Assembly: GCA_013695405.1 (NCBI GenBank)
Contig: JACDAO010000750.1
Span: forward strand, 1-5,402
Reading direction: 5' to 3'
DNA from: Acidobacteriota bacterium
GTDB taxonomy: Bacteria > Acidobacteriota > Vicinamibacteria > Vicinamibacterales > Vicinamibacteraceae
Length of the DNA stretch: 5,402 bases
Part shown: one piece after another, positions 1 through 5,402 of the stretch
Layout: each line of letters opens with the position of its first letter
How positions within the stretch are numbered: the first letter of the stretch is position 1
The notes under the pieces: model-generated
Told to the model about the DNA's origin: nothing
Database searches by the model: none
The model's input: the letters and a program-made list of their open reading frames with translations, nothing else
Position numbers and translations under genes: made by a program

Positions 1-1121
1 GTGCTGGCGTGGTCTGGCACGGCCGCCACCAACCACTCCTGGTCCGGCTCGTCCTCTTCGATCGGACCGTCGACCGGCACGGTCATCGTCGACGGCTCGT
101 CGCCGTGCGTCGAAGCCACCGGCGCAACGACCGTGCTGTCGCCGTCTTCTTCGGGGAACAGCGACAGCGCCACGCCCTCGACATCCTCCAGCGACTGCAC
201 GTCGATGTCGTGCGGCACCTCGGCAGCGGCCGCCGCGGCGGGCGAGAGAATCACGCCTTCCCGGGCGAAGCGCGACAGCTCGCCTTCCTCGGCAACGTGG
301 TGGAACCCGGCGAGGGCCTCGACCCATTCGGCCAGCGTCTCGTAGCGTTGCTCGGGGTCGGGGTCGAGCGCACGGACGAAGACGTCGTGCAGCCGAGCGT
401 CCTCGGCCGGTGTCTCGGCCAGTGTCCAGCGGTCGAACGCCGGGATGGTGCCGGCGATCAGCCGACGGCCGGACAGCGCGTCGAGCGCCAGCATCGCAAG
501 CGAGTACTGGTCGGCGCGCGCGTCCCAGGCCCGGCCCGAGGCCCGTTCCGGCGCAGTGAAGGGCACCCGGACAGGCGCCTGGGCACCGACCGCTTCGAGC
601 GCGGGGGCGATCCCGACTCCGGTCAGGACGCCGCCGTCGTCGGCCACCAGCACATCGCGCGGGTGGATGGCGCCGTGGTGGACGCCGGCGTCGTGCGCCG
701 CCTGTAGCCCCGCGACCACCGGGCGCAGCCACGGCAGCGTCGCCTCCAGGGTCTGCCGGCCCCCACGCAGGCGCGCTTCGATGGTCGGCGCATCGAGGAC
801 CGGCGACGCCAGGTAGACGCCCTCGTCGCTGATGCCGATCTCGGTGACCGGCAACAGCCCCAGCGGCGACGGCAGCACCTGCCGCATCGCCTCGAGCCGT
901 TCGGCCAGAGCCGCGGCGTCCCCGTCGAGATCGGTGATCAGCTTGAGAACCTGCAGACGTCCGCGACCGTCTTCGACGAGCAGCCGCGGCCCCAACGTGC
1001 CGGACGCCAGCACGCGACGGACCCGGTAGGGGCCGATCGCCTCGGGCGGCTGGAAGAGAGACGCGTGGTCGTGGGTCAGGGCAGGGACACTCCTGCGCGA
1101 GGGTCCGCGCGGGTGGAGCAC
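1..1121 (-). CDS. Hanks-type Ser/Thr pseudokinase, N-terminal 373 residues (3' end outside window)
   Basis: The reading frame runs leftward without a stop and leaves the window at base 1. Numbering from the GTG at 1121, a kinase-like domain spans about residues 30-272. The glycine-rich loop is degenerate (SGTLG, 40-44). The VAIK-type lysine is kept in VLK (K60). The catalytic loop reads HHGAIHPRDVLV (148-159), so HRD becomes H149-G150-A151, the +2 lysine becomes H153 and the +5 asparagine becomes D156. DFG becomes G168-V169-G170. Structural motifs survive: APE (190-192), the subdomain IX aspartate in DQYSL (D204) and the subdomain XI arginine in DPEQRY (R259). Phosphotransfer is therefore unlikely, and a scaffold or regulatory role is inferred. 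The tail (278-373) is acidic with short Ser/Thr motifs, and any membrane or sensor domain would lie outside. The start is uncertain: GTG at 1121 lies at or before the probable transcription start, whereas a CTG at 1079 has AGGAG ten bases upstream. It is divergent from bshC. Confidence 0.8.
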   Translation of the reverse strand, partial: MLHPRGPSRRSVPALTHDHASLFQPPEAIGPYRVRRVLASGTLGPRLLVEDGRGRLQVLKLITDLDGDAAALAERLEAMRQVLPSPLGLLPVTEIGISDEGVYLASPVLDAPTIEARLRGGRQTLEATLPWLRPVVAGLQAAHDAGVHHGAIHPRDVLVADDGGVLTGVGIAPALEAVGAQAPVRVPFTAPERASGRAWDARADQYSLAMLALDALSGRRLIAGTIPAFDRWTLAETPAEDARLHDVFVRALDPDPEQRYETLAEWVEALAGFHHVAEEGELSRFAREGVILSPAAAAAAEVPHDIDVQSLEDVEGVALSLFPEEDGDSTVVAPVASTHGDEPSTMTVPVDGPIEEDEPDQEWLVAAVPDHAS

Positions 1122-1123
1122 GT

Positions 1124-1132
1124 ATCATATCA
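1124..1132 (-). promoter_or_regulatory. Extended -10 promoter element for the pseudokinase gene
   Basis: Read on the minus strand the bases are TGATATGAT: a TGn extension followed by TATGAT, five of six matches to the sigma-70 -10 consensus, in an otherwise GC-rich region. The hexamer 17 bases upstream (CGGGAG, 1152-1147) is a poor -35, which an extended -10 can compensate for. Transcription would begin near 1117, just downstream of the GTG at 1121. This would favour a start codon further inside the gene. The assignment rests on sequence only. Confidence 0.45.
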
Positions 1133-1159
1133 GCCGACCTGACGGCCTCCCGACGCGCC

Positions 1160-1188
1160 TTGACACTGGTGGCACGCTTTGCCACAGT
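1160..1188 (+). promoter_or_regulatory. Candidate sigma-70 promoter for bshC
   Basis: A perfect -35 hexamer TTGACA (1160-1165) is followed after 17 bases by CACAGT (1183-1188). CACAGT is a weak -10 that keeps the important second-position A and final T. Transcription would begin near 1195, only about three bases before the GTG at 1198, implying a leaderless or nearly leaderless mRNA. This agrees with the absence of a Shine-Dalgarno sequence in front of that GTG. The weak -10 and an overlapping inverted repeat suggest a controlled rather than constitutive promoter, but that is inference. Confidence 0.4.
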
Positions 1189-1189
1189 G
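1164..1189. repeat. Inverted repeat in the bshC promoter, candidate operator
   Basis: The left arm CACTGGTGGC (1164-1173) and right arm GCCACAGTG (1181-1189) are complementary over nine pairs with one extra G in the left arm. They are separated by the seven-base spacer ACGCTTT. The repeat starts inside the -35 hexamer and ends just past the -10 hexamer of the candidate bshC promoter, a position typical of repressor operators. It has no following T-run and lies upstream of the coding region, so a terminator is unlikely. The cognate regulator is not visible in this window. Confidence 0.4.
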
Positions 1190-1197
1190 ATCGACCT

Positions 1198-2844
1198 GTG
1201 CGCTCAGACTCGACCACGCAGGCCGCTCAGCCACAGGGCATCGACCTCCGGCATTGGTCTGGCTCGCGACTGAGCCTCGATTACACTTTTCAGCACGAAC
1301 GCCTGGCGCGCTTCTACGCCGGTGACCCCGCCCGACCCGAGGCGTGGCGCACCGCCATTGCCCGAGCCCAGGCGCACCCCCGACAGCGCGGCGCGGTGGT
1401 GACGCTGCTGCAGGCGCAGCTTGCGGCACGCCAAGCGCCGGAGCAGGCGCGCGCGGCCGTCGTCAAGCTCGGCGACCCGCAGACGGTGGCGATCGTCACT
1501 GGACAGCAGGCCGGCTTGTTCGGCGGGCCGCTCTACACCCTGATGAAGGGGCTCACCGCAGCCAAGCTGGCGGCCGACATCGAGGCGCAGTACCGCGTCC
1601 CGTGCGTGACGGTGTTCTGGAATCACGCCGAGGATCACGACTGGGACGAAGTCGCCTCGGCCGACGTCCTGGACGGCTCGATGGCTCTGGCGCGTGTCAC
1701 CGTCACCGGGGGCGAGGGCGCCGGACGGGTACCGGTCGGCCGGGTCACGTTGACCGGGGATGTCGAGCGGGCGCTGGGCGAGTTGGAAGCCGCCTTGCCG
1801 CCCACCGAGTTCACGGCCGACGTTCGTGACCAACTGCGCGGCTGCTACCGGCCCGGGTTCGGCATGGCCGAGGCCTTCGGCCGGTTGATCGATCTGCTGC
1901 TCGGTCCGCTCGGCGTGATCGTCTTCGACGGCAGCGACCCGGCCGCCAAGCCGCTCGCTGCGCCGCTGTTCCTGCGTGTCATCGATCACCCCGGCCATAC
2001 CAGCCAGCTGGCCGCAGCCGCCGCCGACGCGCTGGTGGCCCAGGGTTACCACGCGCAGGTCGTGGTGCAGAAGGATGCGACCGCGCTGTTCTCGATGCGA
2101 GCCGGCCGCGAGCCGCTGCGCTACCGCGACGGCCAGTTCCTGATCGGCGACACAGTGGAGGATGGCGCCGCGGTGCGTGCCGAGGCGCTGGCCCATCCCG
2201 AACATTTCAGTCCGAACGTGCTGCTGCGCGCGGTGGTCCAGGACACCGTCTTCCCCACCATCGCCTATGTGGCCGGGCCCTCGGAGTTGGCCTATCTCGG
2301 ACAGCTCAAGGACGTCTACGCCTTCCACGAGACGCCGATGCCGTTGATCGTGCCGCGGGCCACCGGCACGCTGCTCGACTCGGCGTCGTTACGGTTCCTC
2401 GAGCGCACCGGGCTCGAACTGCGCACGCTGCAGGCGCAGGACGAACACGTCCTCAATCAATGGCTCGACGCGCAGCTGCCGCCGACGCTCGAACAGGCCC
2501 TGCAGGATCTCGGTCAGGTCGCCGCCGATCGGCTGGCCGCGCTGCTGGGCGTGGTCAGCGGCTTCGACCCGACGCTGGAGGGTGCGGTCAAGTCGACCCA
2601 GGGGCGCATCGAGCACGAACTGAGTGGACTGCACGCCAAGATCATCCAGGCCGCAAAGCGTCGGCACGAGACCTTGCGCCGCCAGTTCGCGCACGCGCAG
2701 CAGTTGGCCTTCCCCGGGGGCCATCCCCAGGAACGCGCGGTCAGCCTGGCCTGGTACATGAACCGCTTCGGCCCGGCGCTGGTGCCGCGGCTGTACGACG
2801 CGCTGCCGCTCGAGAGCGGCAAGCACTGGCTGCTCCAGATCTGA
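1198..2844 (+). CDS. bshC: Putative cysteine ligase BshC, bacillithiol biosynthesis
   Basis: The protein has 548 residues, close to the roughly 540 of Bacillus BshC. BshC carries out the last step of bacillithiol synthesis, joining cysteine to glucosaminyl-malate in the cytoplasm. Family signatures appear in order: TGQQAGLFGGPLYT (101-114), FWNHAEDHDWDEV (140-152, the EDHD motif), YVAGPSELAY (357-366), a helical, probably coiled-coil stretch (about 430-500) and FPGGHPQER (505-513). No signal peptide or membrane segment is seen, as expected. The GTG at 1198 is the first usable start in an upstream-open frame. It lacks a Shine-Dalgarno sequence and sits about three bases after the predicted transcription start, so leaderless translation is plausible. 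The penicillin-binding protein gene follows after 13 bases. BshA and BshB, which supply the substrate, are not in the window. Family assignment is firm; activity is inferred. Confidence 0.93.
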   Translation: MRSDSTTQAAQPQGIDLRHWSGSRLSLDYTFQHERLARFYAGDPARPEAWRTAIARAQAHPRQRGAVVTLLQAQLAARQAPEQARAAVVKLGDPQTVAIVTGQQAGLFGGPLYTLMKGLTAAKLAADIEAQYRVPCVTVFWNHAEDHDWDEVASADVLDGSMALARVTVTGGEGAGRVPVGRVTLTGDVERALGELEAALPPTEFTADVRDQLRGCYRPGFGMAEAFGRLIDLLLGPLGVIVFDGSDPAAKPLAAPLFLRVIDHPGHTSQLAAAAADALVAQGYHAQVVVQKDATALFSMRAGREPLRYRDGQFLIGDTVEDGAAVRAEALAHPEHFSPNVLLRAVVQDTVFPTIAYVAGPSELAYLGQLKDVYAFHETPMPLIVPRATGTLLDSASLRFLERTGLELRTLQAQDEHVLNQWLDAQLPPTLEQALQDLGQVAADRLAALLGVVSGFDPTLEGAVKSTQGRIEHELSGLHAKIIQAAKRRHETLRRQFAHAQQLAFPGGHPQERAVSLAWYMNRFGPALVPRLYDALPLESGKHWLLQI

Positions 2845-2857
2845 TTCAGGCTACAGG

Positions 2858-5245
2858 GTGAGTCCCACACGCCGTCCTCGTCGCCGTCGCCGCTGGCTGC
2901 GGGTCGCGCTGGCCGTGCTGCTCGGGCCGGCGATCGTGCTTGCCGTGATCGCGGTGCTGGTGTTCCGCAGCGTCGAATCCGAGGTCGACGCCCGACTGGC
3001 TGGCATTCACGACCGGGTGGCGCCCAAGGTCTATGCACGCCCGTACGTCCTCCGCCCCGGACAGGCCCTGACGTTCGACGAACTCGACGACCGGCTCGAC
3101 GACCTCGGCTACACCCGCCGCGAACGGGCGCAAGCCCCGGGTGAGTTCGAGGTCCGGGCCACCGAGATCCGGCTGGTGCCGAGAGGGGGCAGCGCGTCGG
3201 GCAGGGTGGTCCGAGTGGCCCTGGCGATCGACGGCGCCACACGCAGTGGCCGGGTCGTGTCGCTGCGCGTGGATGGCACCGGCGTGGTGCCCGACGTCCA
3301 GCTCGAGGCGCCGCTGCTGACCTCGGTGGCGGCCGGCACGCGCGGCCGCCAGCGCCAGGTGCCGCTGCAGCAACTGCCGGCAGCGGTCGTGCAGGCGGTG
3401 CTGGCCATCGAGGACCGGCGCTTCTACTCGCATCCCGGCGTGGACGTGATCCGCACGGTCGGCGCGGTGGTCACCAACGTCCGTGGCGACAAGCCGTACC
3501 TGGTCGGCGGCAGCACGCTGACCCAGCAGCTGGTCAAGAACTCGTTCCTGACTCCGGAGAAGAGCTACATCCGCAAGGTGCGCGAGCAGGTCATGTCGAT
3601 CGTCGTCGAACGGCGGCTGACCAAGGATCAGATCCTCGAGCTGTACCTCAACGACGTGTACCTCGGGCAGCGCGGCTCCTTCTCGGTGCACGGCATGGCC
3701 GAGGGCGCCCATCTGTTCTTCGGCAAGGACGTCACCAACGTGTCGCTGGCCGAGGCGGCGACGCTGGCCGGGATCATCCAGTCACCGGCTGCCTACTCGC
3801 CGAGCCGTCATCCAGGGCGGGCCCGGGAGCGCCGTGACGTGGTGCTGCGCGCGATGCGCGAGTCCGGCTACGTGACCGCGGCGGCGATGGAGATCGCGCT
3901 GCGGGAGCCGCTACGGACCGCGGCCGGCAGCATCGACGCCGAGGCCCCCTTTTTCGTCGACTACGTGACACAGCTGGTCAGCGAGCAGGTCGCGCTGCGC
4001 GCCTCGGCTCAACGCGTCGAAGTCCATACCACGCTCGACCTGCACCTGCAGCGCCTGGCGCAGGACGTGGTCGCGGCCGGAGTCGCCAGCATCGAGCAGA
4101 AGCTGTCCAAGCGAAAGCGCCAAGCCGGCCCGCTGCAGGCCGCGCTGGTGGCGATCGACCCGCGTACCGGCGAGATCCTGGCAATGGTCGGAGGCCGCTC
4201 CTACCAGCGCTCGCAGTACAACCGTGCCACCTCGGCGCGTCGTCAGCCGGGCTCAACCTTCAAGCCGTTCGTGTTCCTGGCAGCCTTCGACCTGGCCCTG
4301 CGCGAAGGCCGCACCGACCTGACGCCGGCCACGCTGGTGGCCGACGAGCCGGCGACGTTCCTGTTCAACGCCCAGGAATGGTCGCCACGCAACTACGACG
4401 GCGAGTACGACGGCCCGATCACCGCGCGGCGCGCGCTCGCCAGATCGCGCAACCTGGCAACCATCCAGATGGCCGAACTGACCGGCTATCAGCACATCGC
4501 CGCGCTGTGGCGCACGGTCAACCGCGGGTTCGGCGCGCAGGCCTACCCGTCGATTTCGCTCGGCGTGTTCGAGGCCTCGCCCCTCGACCTGGCCGAGGCC
4601 TACACGGTCTTTCCCAACCTCGGCCAGGTGCGGCCGCTGCGCGCCGTCACGCGGATCGACGTCGACGCCACGACGTTGCCGCCGCCCGATGGCGGCGCGC
4701 CGCGCCGCATTGCCGCGGCGGCCCCGACCTTCCTGGTCACCAACATGATGCGCAGCGTGCTCAACGAAGGCACCGGCGCGTCTGCCCGCGGCAACGGCTT
4801 CGCGCTCGATGCAGCCGGAAAGAGCGGCACCACCAACGATTTGCGCGACGCCTGGTTCGTTGGCTTCACCCCCGAGTTGCTGACCGCGGTCTGGGTCGGG
4901 CTGGACGACAACACCCCGGTCGGGCTGAGTGGGTCGCAGGCGGCCCTGCCGATCTGGACCGCGTTCATGAAGCGCGCCCTGGCCGGCCATCGCAGCCAGG
5001 CCTTTGCCGTCCCCGACGGCGTCAGCTTCGCCGAAATCGACAAGGACACCGGGCAACGGGCCGGCCCGTTCTGCGAGCGCGTCTTCAACGAGGCCTTCCT
5101 GGTCGGGACCGAGCCACAGGTGCTGTGCGAGACCCACAACGGCGTCGGCATGCCCGGCGCCTCGATGACCGGCCTGCCCGCCCTGCTGCCGATGCCGGCC
5201 GCGGCCCCGCTGCCGACGTCCCACGGAATGGTGCCGGTCCCGTAG
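2858..5245 (+). CDS. mrcB: Bifunctional class A penicillin-binding protein, PBP1B type
   Basis: This 795-residue enzyme should polymerise lipid II glycan chains and cross-link the stem peptides at the outer face of the inner membrane. An Arg-rich cytoplasmic start (residues 5-15) precedes one transmembrane helix (about 14-36). Residues about 55-110 resemble the UB2H domain of PBP1B. The GT51 glycosyltransferase shows AIEDRRFYSHPGVD (183-196, catalytic E185), GGSTLTQQLVKN (217-228) and RRLTKDQILELYLNDVYLG (252-270). The transpeptidase has the nucleophile in S466-T-F-K469, S530-R-N532 and K655-S-G-T658. All catalytic residues are present. A tail with C739 and C757 resembles that of many class A PBPs. 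The GTG start has a weak CAGG seven bases upstream and lies 13 bases after the bshC stop, suggesting co-transcription. The PBP1B rather than PBP1A label rests on the UB2H-like region and the following linker. The gene symbol is by homology of type only. Confidence 0.94.
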   Translation: MSPTRRPRRRRRWLRVALAVLLGPAIVLAVIAVLVFRSVESEVDARLAGIHDRVAPKVYARPYVLRPGQALTFDELDDRLDDLGYTRRERAQAPGEFEVRATEIRLVPRGGSASGRVVRVALAIDGATRSGRVVSLRVDGTGVVPDVQLEAPLLTSVAAGTRGRQRQVPLQQLPAAVVQAVLAIEDRRFYSHPGVDVIRTVGAVVTNVRGDKPYLVGGSTLTQQLVKNSFLTPEKSYIRKVREQVMSIVVERRLTKDQILELYLNDVYLGQRGSFSVHGMAEGAHLFFGKDVTNVSLAEAATLAGIIQSPAAYSPSRHPGRARERRDVVLRAMRESGYVTAAAMEIALREPLRTAAGSIDAEAPFFVDYVTQLVSEQVALRASAQRVEVHTTLDLHLQRLAQDVVAAGVASIEQKLSKRKRQAGPLQAALVAIDPRTGEILAMVGGRSYQRSQYNRATSARRQPGSTFKPFVFLAAFDLALREGRTDLTPATLVADEPATFLFNAQEWSPRNYDGEYDGPITARRALARSRNLATIQMAELTGYQHIAALWRTVNRGFGAQAYPSISLGVFEASPLDLAEAYTVFPNLGQVRPLRAVTRIDVDATTLPPPDGGAPRRIAAAAPTFLVTNMMRSVLNEGTGASARGNGFALDAAGKSGTTNDLRDAWFVGFTPELLTAVWVGLDDNTPVGLSGSQAALPIWTAFMKRALAGHRSQAFAVPDGVSFAEIDKDTGQRAGPFCERVFNEAFLVGTEPQVLCETHNGVGMPGASMTGLPALLPMPAAAPLPTSHGMVPVP

Positions 5246-5275
5246 GCGGTCAGCCGCGGCCGCGCCTGTTGCTCG

Positions 5276-5281
5276 TATACT
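5276..5281 (+). promoter_or_regulatory. Candidate -10 element upstream of the lipoprotein gene
   Basis: TATACT matches the sigma-70 -10 consensus at five of six positions and stands out in a GC-rich gap. It would start transcription near 5288, giving a leader of about 44 bases. No convincing -35 hexamer or TGn extension is present at the right distance, so the call is tentative. Read-through from the upstream operon remains possible because no terminator is seen between the genes. Confidence 0.3.
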
Positions 5282-5298
5282 GATCGCTTGCACGTTCC

Positions 5299-5314
5299 CC
5301 GCGGTTTCCCGCGG
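5299..5314 (+). repeat. CCGCGG hairpin in the leader of the lipoprotein gene
   Basis: Two copies of the self-complementary hexamer CCGCGG (5299-5304 and 5309-5314) are separated by TTTC. They can form a six-base-pair, all-GC hairpin with a four-base loop in the transcript. The hairpin lies 17 bases before the TTG start, just upstream of the AAAGG ribosome-binding site. It lacks a following U-run, so it is not a normal intrinsic terminator. A role in mRNA stability or translation is possible; chance is also plausible at this GC content. Confidence 0.3.
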
Positions 5315-5331
5315 ACTCCAAAGGCACTCAC

Positions 5332-5402
5332 TTGAAGTACGCCGTTCCTGTCCTCCTCGTCCTCACCTTGGGCGCCGCCTGCAACCGCAACGAGACCTCG
5401 GC
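5332..5402 (+). CDS. Putative lipoprotein, N-terminal 23 residues (3' end outside window)
   Basis: A TTG start, seven bases after AAAGG (a weak Shine-Dalgarno), opens a frame that runs off the window. The first residues are a short lipoprotein signal peptide: K2, a hydrophobic core of Val and Leu (4-13), and the lipobox-like LGAAC with C17 as the predicted lipidated cysteine. The mature start (NRNETS) is polar, with no Asp at +2, so the protein could go to the outer membrane in a diderm cell. The -3 position is Gly rather than Leu, a less common but tolerated lipobox. Mature function cannot be told from what is visible. It lies 86 bases after a PBP1B-type synthase gene on the same strand. Confidence 0.65.
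   Translation, partial: MKYAVPVLLVLTLGAACNRNETS

Noticed and set aside
9..707. Plus-strand open frame of 232 codons, with neighbours at 1-345 and 445-816, opposite the pseudokinase gene
   Set aside because: The translations are Arg-, Ser- and Gly-rich without recognisable motifs. The minus strand in the same stretch encodes a clear kinase fold, so these are shadows produced by high GC.
1204..2328. Minus-strand open frame of 374 codons inside bshC
   Set aside because: It is antisense to a gene with unmistakable BshC signatures. Its product shows no family motif, and long antisense frames are expected at this GC content.
2846..3712. Minus-strand open frame of 288 codons over the start of the PBP gene
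   Set aside because: His- and Arg-rich product without motifs, opposite the conserved GT51 domain.
5246..5257. GCGG-TCAG-CCGC hairpin just after the PBP stop, considered as a terminator
   Set aside because: The stem has only four base pairs and no T-run follows, so it does not qualify as an intrinsic terminator.
4253..5293. Minus-strand frame of 346 codons and plus-strand frame at 4378-5283 (301 codons) overlapping the PBP transpeptidase domain
   Set aside because: The PBP frame contains the SXXK, SXN and KSGT motifs in order. The alternatives are compositionally biased shadows.

Overview
The window is G+C-rich bacterial DNA with strong third-position GC bias. It carries four genes in a divergent layout: one partial gene leftward (1-1121) and three rightward (1198-2844, 2858-5245, and a partial gene from 5332). 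The organism is probably a Gram-negative (diderm) bacterium that makes bacillithiol. The evidence is a BshC-family enzyme, a class A penicillin-binding protein of the PBP1B type with a UB2H-like region, a lipoprotein-type signal peptide and a Hanks-type kinase fold. Acidobacteriota would fit this mix, but that is an inference and other high-GC diderm phyla remain possible.

Left part (1-1121, minus strand): the N-terminal 373 residues of a Ser/Thr protein kinase-like protein whose C-terminus lies beyond the window. The kinase fold is recognisable, but both catalytic aspartates and the metal-binding asparagine are replaced. It therefore reads as a pseudokinase, followed by an acidic, Ser/Thr-containing tail. 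Between it and the rightward genes lies a short divergent control region (about 1122-1197). This holds an extended -10 facing left, and a TTGACA-containing promoter candidate facing right that overlaps a near-perfect inverted repeat.

Middle and right (1198-5245): bshC (final cysteine-adding step of bacillithiol synthesis) is followed after 13 bases by a complete PBP1B-like bifunctional peptidoglycan synthase with all glycosyltransferase and transpeptidase motifs intact. The spacing suggests one transcript. After an 86-base gap with its own -10-like element, a TTG-started reading frame encodes the signal peptide and lipobox of a putative lipoprotein, cut by the window end. Because PBP1B enzymes with UB2H domains are activated by outer-membrane lipoproteins in other bacteria, this neighbour is worth checking as a partner. 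None of the four genes appears to start with ATG.

I see no RNA genes, insertion sequences, CRISPR arrays or clear rho-independent terminators. The genes look mostly housekeeping. The most unusual items are the degenerate kinase and the architecture of the divergent promoter region.
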